Assembly (NCBI GenBank): GCA_050732575.1
Contig: JBOHRF010000088.1
Coordinates: 1 to 17,407 of the forward strand
Reading direction: 5' to 3'
Source: JBBDWZ01 sp050732575
GTDB lineage: Bacteria > Gemmatimonadota > Gemmatimonadetes > Longimicrobiales > RSA9
Length of the DNA stretch: 17,407 nucleotides
A program made the position numbers and the translations under genes. How positions within the stretch are numbered: position 1 is the first letter of the stretch; the number at the start of each line of letters is the position of its first letter. The notes under the pieces were generated by a model. The model was not told the origin of the DNA and ran no database searches. It saw only the letters and a list, made by a program, of their open reading frames with translations. Of the stretch, positions 6,137 to 13,035 are shown piece after piece.

Positions 6137-6695
6137 TCGTTCTTTGCGGGGCGCGTGCATTCATGATGCGCGTGCCGAGGTTGCTCATGATATCCTGTAC
6201 GATCTCGGACGGCGTTCGGTTCACGGTCTCTACCGGCACGCCGAGTCGTTCGTATGCGTGTGTACGTTCCTGCGCCAGCCGCTGCGCTGCGGCCAGTGGA
6301 TCATTCACTTGTAGCAATGGTCGCACCGTGCCATCCTGCTGCACGCGCCGCACGGCTTCTTCGGGCGTGACCTGCAGCCAGAACAGGGCGGTGTTATTGG
6401 CCAGTTGCGCAACTGCGATGGGTTGAGTTACCCAGCCACCGCCCGGTGCCAGGACCACACGATCCCTCGAAGCTAGCTCACCCGTCAATTGCTGTTCGAG
6501 ACGACGGAATGTAACCTCGCCGTCATCCTCAAAGATCTGGGACACGCTTTTGCGCGCGCCCGCCTCGATTTCCGCATCCAGGTCCAGGAAGGTCCAGCCG
6601 AGCCGCTGGGCCAACAGCTGGCCAACCGTAGTTTTCCCGGCACCCATCAGCCCGATCAGTACGATCCGGCGCACCTGCTCGGGCAACTCAGCCAT
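6129..6695 (-). CDS. aroK: Shikimate kinase
   Basis: This 188-residue cytoplasmic enzyme phosphorylates shikimate with ATP, the fifth step toward chorismate. The P-loop is GLMGAGKTT (residues 15-23). DLDAEIE (Asp38/Asp40) contains the Mg2+ and shikimate residues, FRRLE supplies the substrate Arg, APGGGW holds the Gly-rich shikimate-binding turn (85-87), and VRPLL supplies the lid Arg. The length is normal. It starts 15 bases after aroC and overlaps topA by eight bases, so the three genes are probably co-transcribed. The C-terminal ~15 residues (NARAPQRTNG end) extend past the conserved fold. aroK next to a pilMNOPQ operon is also known from gammaproteobacteria. Confidence 0.95.
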   Translation of the reverse strand: MAELPEQVRRIVLIGLMGAGKTTVGQLLAQRLGWTFLDLDAEIEAGARKSVSQIFEDDGEVTFRRLEQQLTGELASRDRVVLAPGGGWVTQPIAVAQLANNTALFWLQVTPEEAVRRVQQDGTVRPLLQVNDPLAAAQRLAQERTHAYERLGVPVETVNRTPSEIVQDIMSNLGTRIMNARAPQRTNG

Positions 6696-6701
6696 TTCTT
6701 G

Positions 6702-6725
6702 CTTACTCTCTTACTCTCTTACTCC
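6702..6725 (-). repeat. Three 8-bp direct repeats across the aroC stop codon
   Basis: On the minus strand GGAGTAAG-AGAGTAAG-AGAGTAAG reads as three near-identical 8-bp units (CTTACTCT on the plus strand at 6702-6709 and 6710-6717, CTTACTCC at 6718-6725). The aroC stop (6711-6713) lies in the middle unit. The last copies also supply the purine-rich tract in front of the aroK ATG, so this repeat sets both the aroC end and the aroK ribosome-binding region. Confidence 0.7.
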
Positions 6726-7973
6726 CTTACGGAAGTTCTCCGTCCGTTCCGCCAGACCATCCATATACGCCGCATGGTTCCGTTTGACTTCGGCCACGGA
6801 GTCGCCGCCAAACTTTTCCAGGAACGCGTCGGCCAGCACGATGGCGACCATGGCCTCACCCACCACACCGGCAGCGGCCAGGGCAACGACATCGCTCCTT
6901 TCGCGCACGGCTTCGGCCGGATCACCCGTGCGCAGGTCCACACTCTTGAGCGGCTGCATGAGCGTGGACAACGGTTTCATGGCCACGCGCACGACCAGGG
7001 GCTCACCGGTGGTCATGCCACCTTCCAGGCCGCCTGCGCGATTGGACGAGCGGCGAAAGCCGCCCGGTCCCGCGTGGGCCGGATCGCGCTCGATTTCATC
7101 GTGCACTTCAGATCCGGGTCTGCGTGCGGCCTCGAAGCCCAATCCGATCTCCACACCCTTCATGGCCTGAATGGATAACAGCGCCTGGCCCAGCCGGCCA
7201 TCGAGTCGCCGGTCCCAGCTCACGTGGCTGCCCAGGCCAACGGGCAGTCCTTGCGCAATGACTTCGAACCAGCCGCCCAACGTATTGCCCGCTGCTTTGG
7301 CCGCATCGATCGCGGCGATCATCTTCTTTTCAGCTTCGGGATCCAGCGTACGCAAGGGCGATGCATCGGCTACTGCATTGATGTCGGCGGGCCATTCTTC
7401 GGGTGCGCTTGCATCGATGCCACCCAACATGACGATGTGACTGCCGATCGTTACCCCGAACTCGGCCAACAGTCGTTTGGCCACCGCACCCGCGGCGACA
7501 CGCGCCGTAGTTTCACGCGCGGATGCGCGCTCCAGGATATCCCGCGCGTCGGTCCGGTCGTACTTGAGTATACCAACCAGGTCCGCATGCCCCGGCCGCG
7601 GCAAATGCACGCGCTTGAGCGCCCGATCCTCGGCTTCACTGCTGCTCTTCCCATCTTCCTCGCTTCCGGTGTTTCTTCCGGTAGTTCTTGGCTCATACGC
7701 CATTGCGGTCTGCCAGTTTTGCCAGTCGCGATTCCAGATCAACATGGCGATAGGCGAGCCGAGTGTTTCTCCGTGGCGCACACCAGAAATGAACTCGATT
7801 TCATCCTGCTCGATGCGCATGCGGCCACCGCGGCCGTAGCCACCCTGACGTCGCTTCAAATCCGGGTTGATATCGCGCGCGGCCACCAGCTCCAGGCCGG
7901 CCGGCACGCCCTCGACCAGTGCGATCAATCCTCGCCCGTGTGATTCACCTGCGGTGCGAAACTGGAAATGCAT
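6711..7973 (-). CDS. aroC: Chorismate synthase
   Basis: This 420-residue FMN-dependent enzyme converts EPSP to chorismate, the last step of the shikimate pathway. The family signatures are present: TAGESHGRGLIALVEGVP near the N-terminus, GYGRGGRMRIEQDE at about 45-58, and AAAGVVGEAMVAIVLADAF with KFGGDS near the C-terminus. The ATG at 7973 is chosen over a longer frame because MHFQFRTAGESHG is the normal start and GAGGGGG lies just before it. Typical length is 360-390; the excess comes partly from a Ser/Glu/Gly-rich insertion at residues ~96-118 just before the conserved LPRPGHADL. A hairpin precedes the gene, and aroK follows after 15 bases. Confidence 0.96.
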   Translation of the reverse strand: MHFQFRTAGESHGRGLIALVEGVPAGLELVAARDINPDLKRRQGGYGRGGRMRIEQDEIEFISGVRHGETLGSPIAMLIWNRDWQNWQTAMAYEPRTTGRNTGSEEDGKSSSEAEDRALKRVHLPRPGHADLVGILKYDRTDARDILERASARETTARVAAGAVAKRLLAEFGVTIGSHIVMLGGIDASAPEEWPADINAVADASPLRTLDPEAEKKMIAAIDAAKAAGNTLGGWFEVIAQGLPVGLGSHVSWDRRLDGRLGQALLSIQAMKGVEIGLGFEAARRPGSEVHDEIERDPAHAGPGGFRRSSNRAGGLEGGMTTGEPLVVRVAMKPLSTLMQPLKSVDLRTGDPAEAVRERSDVVALAAAGVVGEAMVAIVLADAFLEKFGGDSVAEVKRNHAAYMDGLAERTENFRKGVRE

Positions 7974-7988
7974 GACCCCCTCAAGGCA

Positions 7989-8014
7989 AAGAGCCCGGCA
8001 GTTGCCGGGCCCTT
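7989..8014 (-). terminator. Strong GC hairpin between the pil operon and aroC
   Basis: GCCCGGCA (7993-8000) and TGCCGGGC (8003-8010) form a perfect 8-bp stem with a two-base gap, so the true loop is about four bases, and flanking AAAG/CTTT can extend it. On the minus strand it is followed by TCTTTGCCTT. It starts about 40 bases downstream-to-start of aroC and some 100 bases after the last lipoprotein gene. It may terminate the pil transcript or attenuate read-through into aroC; no convincing aroC promoter was found between 8011 and 8113. Confidence 0.5.
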
Positions 8015-8113
8015 TCGAACCGATAGCCCCGTCAACCGTGCACAGAGCGTCTGCTAGCCTGTGTGCGCGTTGACGATAACGTCCAGACCGCGCTGGGTCA
8101 CGCGCGGCCTGTA

Positions 8114-8563
8114 TCACTGGAGCCGAGGTATTGCCGTTACCGTATCGGTGGCCGTGTTGGTGACGCCCAGTTTGTCCAGCACGCTCACGGCCACGATCAT
8201 GACCGGGTCGGCGAACAGGTCAGGCATGCGATAGCGAAATACGGGCGAGACGGATGCGGCGCCTTCTGGCACCATGTACGTAGTGTCGCGGATGAGCGGA
8301 CCGGTAATGTGCAGTTCGATGCGATCGAGTCCGTGCGGTGCGCGCGCGTCCACGCGTACGGACAGCGTGTCACCGGCCAGCACTTCGGATGGCAGCTCGA
8401 GGGTCAGGCTGGGCCGGGTGGCCGAGTTGGTGCCGCTGAACAGGTTGTCGCCATCACATGCAGCACCGAAAAACAGAGTCAGTGCCAGCACGCCCGCACC
8501 CAGCAGAAACCGGCGTGCGCGGTGGGTCGGCCCTGCTCGATTCAGGTCGCGAAAGGTTTTCAA
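8114..8563 (-). CDS. Putative lipoprotein B, paralogue of its upstream neighbour
   Basis: This 149-residue protein has a basic N-terminus, a hydrophobic segment (FLLGAGVLALTLFFGAAC) and a lipobox-like G-A-A-C with Cys at about residue 36. The mature part begins CDGDNLFSG and continues as short alternating strands (SLTLELPSEVLAGDTLSVRV, IELHITG, MIVAVSVLDKLGV), suggesting a small Ig-like beta-sandwich. Its neighbour carries the same pattern (CQGDNMFSG, then VTGDEFQVQV, RDTT/KDTT and MIVQARVTDRTGV), so the two are tandem duplicates. Asp at +2 after Cys would favour inner-membrane retention by enterobacterial rules, which may not apply here. The start is TTG at 8563 with GGAGG four bases before it. 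I do not recognise the family; the position behind pilQ hints at a pilus link. Confidence 0.75.
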   Translation of the reverse strand: MKTFRDLNRAGPTHRARRFLLGAGVLALTLFFGAACDGDNLFSGTNSATRPSLTLELPSEVLAGDTLSVRVDARAPHGLDRIELHITGPLIRDTTYMVPEGAASVSPVFRYRMPDLFADPVMIVAVSVLDKLGVTNTATDTVTAIPRLQ

Positions 8564-8586
8564 AGTGCCTCCGGATGGATGTGCTG

Positions 8587-9099
8587 CTACCGGGTGATGG
8601 CAGCAGCCGTGTCCGCGGAAATGGTGCTGCTCACACCCGTGCGGTCGGTCACGCGCGCCTGCACGATCATGGCCTGGGCAAGGAAGGCGGACGGTGCGCG
8701 GAACCTCAGGACCGACGTGGCCGTCTTCAAGAAGCTGCTGCCCGATATGATTACAGTCGTGTCTTTGTAGAACGCCTCGAAGATGGAAACATCGATGTGC
8801 GATATGCCACGCGCCGCCTCGGAGAGCACCTGGACCTGGAACTCGTCACCGGTCACCACCAACGATGGCGCGAATACGCTTGCCCGCGGCTGGATGGCCG
8901 TGCTGTCGCCCGAAAACATGTTGTCACCCTGACACGCAAACACGAATGGCGTGACCAGGATGAACAGCCTGGCCTGGAGACGGAAGCGGCGCGCGCCTTC
9001 CGGCCGAGCCGCTTCCCGAGTCGCTTCCGCCTGACCGGCCAGCCCTGTCGCACGCATGCGCACAGGCGGCCGAATCAGGCGCGTCGCGAATAGCTGCAT
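8587..9099 (-). CDS. Putative lipoprotein A, directly after pilQ
   Basis: This 170-residue protein begins at an ATG that overlaps the pilQ stop (TGATG), so it is translationally coupled to the secretin. A long Arg/Ala-rich N-terminal stretch precedes the hydrophobic segment RLFILVTPFVFAC; the Cys lies near residue 56, late for a signal peptide, so a start at the internal ATG (9057) is possible. The mature part, CQGDNMFSG onward, matches lipoprotein B in order and spacing: a G-D-x-x-x-V-x-V strand, K-D-T-T, an F-R-A-P turn and a C-terminal V-T-D-R-T-G-V strand. No known domain is recognised. A secretin-associated role (pilotin or secretin-stabilising protein) is only inferred from its position. 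Confidence 0.75.
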   Translation of the reverse strand: MQLFATRLIRPPVRMRATGLAGQAEATREAARPEGARRFRLQARLFILVTPFVFACQGDNMFSGDSTAIQPRASVFAPSLVVTGDEFQVQVLSEAARGISHIDVSIFEAFYKDTTVIISGSSFLKTATSVLRFRAPSAFLAQAMIVQARVTDRTGVSSTISADTAAAITR

Positions 9100-10886
9100 C
9101 ACTGCGTCGGTTCCCGAATGATGTGCGGTGTGACCATGATCAGCAGGTCACGCTTCTGCTCGCGCTCGGACGTCTGGCGGAAGAGTGCGCCCACGATCGG
9201 AATATCCATCAAGATCGGAATGCCGGCCCGGATCTTCAGTTTCTCGATCAGAGTCAGACCGCCGATCACGGCTGTCTCACCGTTTTCTACCAATACCTGC
9301 GTATCGGCTTCCTGCGTGTTGAAGACCGCACCAATGTCCGCTGGTGCCAGTCCGATGTTGGAGCGCTCGGCATGGATATCCAGCAGAACATGATTGCCGG
9401 TAATGGTCGGTGTAACGCGCAAGATGATACCGGTCTGCTCCAGTCGAACCGAGGCGCGGGCCACGGCCTGACCACCACCACCGCCGCCACCACCGCCGGT
9501 CCCGGCATCGATCACGCGGATGGGCGTGCGCTCACCGACCTGAATGCGGGCTTCGCGGTTGGCAATCGTGGTCACGACGGGCGAGGCCTGCACATCACTG
9601 ACCTGTACCTGGGAAAGCGCCTCAATGAAGGTGAACAGCGAGTGGCGTCCCATGACCAGCGAGGTCAACACCTGCAACGCGGGCGTGGTCAGTCGATAGT
9701 TGGCGTTGGCCAGGGCGGCCACCGAGTTCCCGCCCAGCAGCACTACGTTGTTGTCGGTCTGCTCGTCCGGCTCGAAGATGCCGTTGTTGTTGGCGTCCAG
9801 GAAGCCAGGAATCACGCGGTTCAGCTGGTTGCCGCGCGAATCCTTGAGGTCATACACGAAGCCCAGTTCCTGCAGCGCAGTGCGATCGACGAACACGATC
9901 TTGGCCGCAATGGAAACCTGCGGCTGGCGCACGTCGAGCTGCCGGATGATAGGACCAATGCGATGTACGGTGGAGCGTGTGTCCGTGACCAGCAGCGAGT
10001 TGCCGGCCGGATTGACCGCCACTTTGCCCGATGCTGTGAGCAGCGACTGCACGGTCATGATCATGGAGTCCGCGCTCATGAAGTTGATGCGGTACTCCTG
10101 CGTGACTACCGGTTCCGTCGCCGTGCGCTTGGCCACTTCGGCCATAGACTCGACGATCAGGATGCCGCCTTCGTTCTCGGTCACCACCATGCCGTAGGCG
10201 CTCAGGATCGAGGCCAACGCCAGGTCCCAGGGTTTGTCCCTGATTTCCGCCGTGACTGACTTGGTCACGACTTCCGGTGCCGGCACGATGCTGCGGCCGC
10301 TGATCTCCGAGAAAACCGCCAGCACATCAGTCAGCGGCTGATCGACAAACGCGAACGTGAGCGGCGCTTCCTGCTGTTGGGCCGGCGTACGCGTTTCACG
10401 CACAGGTGCGGTCACGGCCGGTGTGGTCCTGGTGGCCACAGGCGGCGCCACGGGTGTGCGCGCTGCTTCGACTGGAGGTGCGGACGCGGCTACACCGTTC
10501 AGTCCCATGCTCCACGGTTCGAAGGTCGAGCCGGGATTGGGGAACGAGACGCGAATCTCGCCCGTGCCGCGGTTCACCTCGTATTTGACCGGCCGGGCCA
10601 GCTCAACGACCACGCGCACCACCTGCGGCTTGAACTGGTCGATGCGCATGCCGCGCACGCCACCCCGGTCAATGTCCGAGAAGTCCAGCCGCAGACCCTG
10701 CTTCGCGCCCGTGAGATCCAGCACCAGGCGATTGCCCTGGGCCAGGAAGAAGTGTTTTACGGTCACGTCACCCGCTACCTGGATGACGACTTCGGTTCGA
10801 TCGGTCGCAGGCATGACGCTGAGCGCCCTGACTTCCGCGACCGGAGGCGTAACTGCTGCCAACCACAGTAGGATGAGTGACATCAT
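9099..10886 (-). CDS. pilQ: Type IV pilus secretin PilQ
   Basis: This 595-residue protein forms the gated outer-membrane channel through which the pilus passes. A hydrophobic signal peptide covers residues ~1-20. An AMIN domain (~18-115) follows, which binds peptidoglycan in PilQ homologues. Next come a Pro/Ala/Thr linker (~135-172), an STN/N0 domain (~175-248, FAFVDQPLTDVLAVFSEISG), an N1-type domain (~262-320) and the secretin barrel (~325-592, including VENGETAVIGGL and IPILMDIPIVGALF). Two oddities are an EF-hand-like loop at residues 364-375 and a run of nine glycines at 464-472. The first of two ATG codons is used; GGGAG lies eight bases upstream. It is 15 bases after pilP and overlaps lipoprotein A. 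Confidence 0.96.
   Translation of the reverse strand: MMSLILLWLAAVTPPVAEVRALSVMPATDRTEVVIQVAGDVTVKHFFLAQGNRLVLDLTGAKQGLRLDFSDIDRGGVRGMRIDQFKPQVVRVVVELARPVKYEVNRGTGEIRVSFPNPGSTFEPWSMGLNGVAASAPPVEAARTPVAPPVATRTTPAVTAPVRETRTPAQQQEAPLTFAFVDQPLTDVLAVFSEISGRSIVPAPEVVTKSVTAEIRDKPWDLALASILSAYGMVVTENEGGILIVESMAEVAKRTATEPVVTQEYRINFMSADSMIMTVQSLLTASGKVAVNPAGNSLLVTDTRSTVHRIGPIIRQLDVRQPQVSIAAKIVFVDRTALQELGFVYDLKDSRGNQLNRVIPGFLDANNNGIFEPDEQTDNNVVLLGGNSVAALANANYRLTTPALQVLTSLVMGRHSLFTFIEALSQVQVSDVQASPVVTTIANREARIQVGERTPIRVIDAGTGGGGGGGGGQAVARASVRLEQTGIILRVTPTITGNHVLLDIHAERSNIGLAPADIGAVFNTQEADTQVLVENGETAVIGGLTLIEKLKIRAGIPILMDIPIVGALFRQTSEREQKRDLLIMVTPHIIREPTQ
9471..9497 (-). repeat. Poly-glycine codon run in pilQ
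   Basis: Nine consecutive Gly codons (GGN with mixed third bases) encode residues 464-472. The run lies after TPIRVIDAGT and before QAVARASVRLEQTG, in the secretin domain where homologues have a variable loop, so it is probably a flexible loop in or near the gate. The repeated GGT/GGC DNA could vary in length by slippage without changing frame. Confidence 0.7.
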
Positions 10887-10901
10887 CTCGGTGACTCCCG
10901 G

Positions 10902-11549
10902 CTACCTTTCGAGGTTCATCGGCCTGGGGGGCGGGGCCGCCGACGTATCCCGCCGGACCGGCGGGGTGGTGACACGCGTGCTATCCGTGCGCGTTTGCAA
11001 CGTCCGAATCAATTCCTGCCCGAGCAGTCGACTGATGTCGGCTTCCCGACTGGCGGCCTGTTGTTGCTGCTGCTGTTGTGCCGCCCTCAGCTCCTGAATG
11101 CTCTTACGCGGCGCTTTGCTCATGATCTCTTGCCGCGTAATGCCGAAGCTGGTCACGGCAAAGCGTACGCGATCCTTTTCGATGGCCGTGACGCGCGCAT
11201 TACCTATGCGTTCGCCCACGCGCAGCTTGTACAGCTTCTTGGTGCCATCGTTGATGGCCACCACGCTGTTGGCCGCTACGGGCGACCAGACAATGCCGCG
11301 CAATACCAGGTCTTCGAACATGGGACCCAGTGCGTCATCGCCGCCCAGCGGCCGGAACGGATCGCGACGGCCCTCACCCGGATAGGTGAAAACCTCCCGA
11401 TCGAATGCCAGCTTGGGCTCGACGAACGGCCTGGGCGGCGCTGTCGGTTGCGTGCCTTCCGGCACGCCGGTAGGCGGCGTTTGCCCGGCCGCCGAAGAAG
11501 CGACCACGAGCGCCGCACTTACGATTGGGAATAGCAGCTTAGCCCGCAT
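10902..11549 (-). CDS. pilP: PilP-like type IV pilus protein
   Basis: This 215-residue protein has a signal segment (MRAKLLFPIVSAALVVASSAAG), a Pro/Thr-rich linker, and then YPGEGRRDPFRPL, the hallmark that opens the PilP domain. A compact beta-domain follows (DLVLRGIVWSP, KLYKLRVGERIGNARVTAIEKDRVRFAV). PilP links the inner-membrane PilN/PilO dimer to PilQ. In proteobacteria it is usually a lipoprotein; here there is no Cys, so it is either secreted or held by an uncleaved helix. A Gln-rich stretch (seven Gln) and a disordered Arg/Pro C-terminus follow the domain. The ATG at 11549 is preferred over an upstream in-frame start; it overlaps pilO by 11 bases. Confidence 0.85.
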   Translation of the reverse strand: MRAKLLFPIVSAALVVASSAAGQTPPTGVPEGTQPTAPPRPFVEPKLAFDREVFTYPGEGRRDPFRPLGGDDALGPMFEDLVLRGIVWSPVAANSVVAINDGTKKLYKLRVGERIGNARVTAIEKDRVRFAVTSFGITRQEIMSKAPRKSIQELRAAQQQQQQQAASREADISRLLGQELIRTLQTRTDSTRVTTPPVRRDTSAAPPPRPMNLER

Positions 11550-12168
11550 TGGTCCGTTGGGTTGGTGTGGTTCCCGGCGGCGCACTCAGCGAGTCCGGCA
11601 CCGGAATGATGTACGTCTGCATCTTGAAATCAGCCTGCAAACGCAGACCCTGTACGCGATTCAACTGCGCATTACCGGGTACGATGATGGTGACCTGAGT
11701 GGGCGTGATGATGCGCGGCAGCGAGCCGATCTGGGCGAAGAATCGACCGATCGCGTGATAGCTGCCGATCACCTGCATGGTATAGGTCTGTTGCGTGTAG
11801 AACTCGCCCGGCTCTTCACCTTCGGGTTTGATCAGAGCATGATCGACGCCCGATTCCTGCGCCCGCTCGGTCACGTTGTACAACAGCTCGGGCACCTGCT
11901 CGCGCAGCGGAATCAGCTGCTCCAGGCGCTTCATGTGCTGCTCGTACACGACCAACTTCTCTTGCAGACTCTTAATGGTCTCGGGGTTCGAGCGCGTGCG
12001 CGCGACCTCGTTCTTGGTCTGCAGTTCCTCATAACGCTCGTTCAGCGTCGTGATCTCTTCCGCCGTCTTCTTGTGGAAGAACTGGAAGTAGGCGCCCGCC
12101 ACCAACAACGGCAGCGCTCCGATCAGGAACCGCTTCTGACCCGCCGGATCCTTTGGTATGCCCAACAT
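11539..12168 (-). CDS. pilO: PilO-like type IV pilus alignment protein
   Basis: This 209-residue protein has a short cytoplasmic start, one membrane helix (FLIGALPLLVAGAYFQFF, ~14-31), a coiled-coil region rich in Glu/Lys (~36-100), and a C-terminal ferredoxin-like part (TYTMQVIGSYHAIGRFFAQIGSLPRI) characteristic of PilO. It pairs with PilN in the inner membrane to hold PilM and PilP in register. The ATG shares one base with the pilN stop (TAATG), implying coupled translation and matched amounts. The last ~20 residues are Pro/Thr-rich and not conserved. Its length is normal. Confidence 0.9.
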   Translation of the reverse strand: MLGIPKDPAGQKRFLIGALPLLVAGAYFQFFHKKTAEEITTLNERYEELQTKNEVARTRSNPETIKSLQEKLVVYEQHMKRLEQLIPLREQVPELLYNVTERAQESGVDHALIKPEGEEPGEFYTQQTYTMQVIGSYHAIGRFFAQIGSLPRIITPTQVTIIVPGNAQLNRVQGLRLQADFKMQTYIIPVPDSLSAPPGTTPTQRTNAG

Positions 12169-13025
12169 TATCTCGGCTCCTGCGTACGTGGCTTGGCAGC
12201 CGTCGTGTTCCGACCTGCGGCCGAGCGCGCATTGGGCGCCGCATTCGGCGTTGCGCCTCGTCCTGCGTTGGGCGCTGTGCGCCCCGCGTTGGGCGCTGCA
12301 TTGCGCGCTCCGCCGGCCCCTCCGGTGTTGGGCGCGCCACCCGTGTCCGCTGCGTCCAGGTTGCTGGCAAAGAGCGGCTCGGTCTGAATCAGATCGGGCG
12401 ATGGCATCTCATAGTCAGCATCGAGCATGAACGCGTAAACGAGTTTCTCGTTTTCCCGAATCAACTGACTCTGCTTCAGCCGGACCTGACGAATGAAAGG
12501 CGAGGCCTCGAGCTGCTGCAGGTATTTGGTGAGCGCGAAGTTGTTGCCGGTCCGTCCTTCCACCGTGAACTTCGGGTACTTCACTCCCGAGTCCGCAGGC
12601 AGGTTGCTCAAACGCACGAACCAGGTGTGCTCGGGCAGCGCCCGCGCCAGCTCATCCAGGATGTGCGGCCAGACAAACCGGCTGGCGTCGACTTCCTGCA
12701 CCACGCTCAGCTTGCCGGACACGGCGCGCATCCGTTCATTGAGCGCTTCCGTAGTCTTGATGATTTCGGCCAGGCGCGCGGAATCGAGCACGGCCGCTTC
12801 GATCTCGGTCTTCAACTCGTCTTTGCGCGTCATGCCGCCCATGACCATCCAGGCCAGCAGGACAATGCCGCCTCCCCAGCTCACCGCCGAGAATACCAAC
12901 CCGCGATTGAACTTGGGCAGGCTGGGCCCTTTGCTGGGACCGCTCGGCGCCGGCGCGCCCAACTTGGGCATGCCGCGCTTGCGTGCGCGTTTGCCCGAAC
13001 CAGGCAGAAGATTGACTTCAATCAA
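12168..13025 (-). CDS. pilN: PilN-like type IV pilus protein with a long C-terminal tail
   Basis: This 285-residue protein begins MIEVNLLPGSGKR; the I-x-V-N-L-L-P stretch is the PilM-binding motif of PilN. A basic Pro-rich spacer precedes the membrane helix (LVFSAVSWGGGIVLLAWMVM, ~43-62). A coiled coil (~68-105) and a ferredoxin-like domain (HTWFVRLSNLPADSG, FTVEGRTGNNFALTKYLQQL) follow, as in PilN. Typical PilN is about 180-220 residues; here roughly 60 extra residues after position ~225 are Ala/Asn/Gly/Arg-rich with repeated P-N-A-G-R and P-N-A-R words, probably disordered in the periplasm. pilM ends 10 bases upstream. Confidence 0.92.
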   Translation of the reverse strand: MIEVNLLPGSGKRARKRGMPKLGAPAPSGPSKGPSLPKFNRGLVFSAVSWGGGIVLLAWMVMGGMTRKDELKTEIEAAVLDSARLAEIIKTTEALNERMRAVSGKLSVVQEVDASRFVWPHILDELARALPEHTWFVRLSNLPADSGVKYPKFTVEGRTGNNFALTKYLQQLEASPFIRQVRLKQSQLIRENEKLVYAFMLDADYEMPSPDLIQTEPLFASNLDAADTGGAPNTGGAGGARNAAPNAGRTAPNAGRGATPNAAPNARSAAGRNTTAAKPRTQEPR

Positions 13026-13035
13026 TGTGGCCTCC

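Noticed and set aside
4799..6166. 455-residue open frame on the plus strand
   Set aside because: It lies entirely antisense to the unmistakable topA gene, has no recognisable domain, and such long antisense frames are common in GC-rich genes.
7974..8117. Upstream extension of aroC by 48 residues
   Set aside because: The extension has no similarity to chorismate synthase, crosses the strong hairpin, and the canonical start with a good ribosome-binding site is at 7973.
9123..10259. 378-residue open frame on the plus strand
   Set aside because: It is antisense to pilQ, rich in His/Gln/Arg as expected of a mirror frame, and shows no domain or ribosome-binding site.
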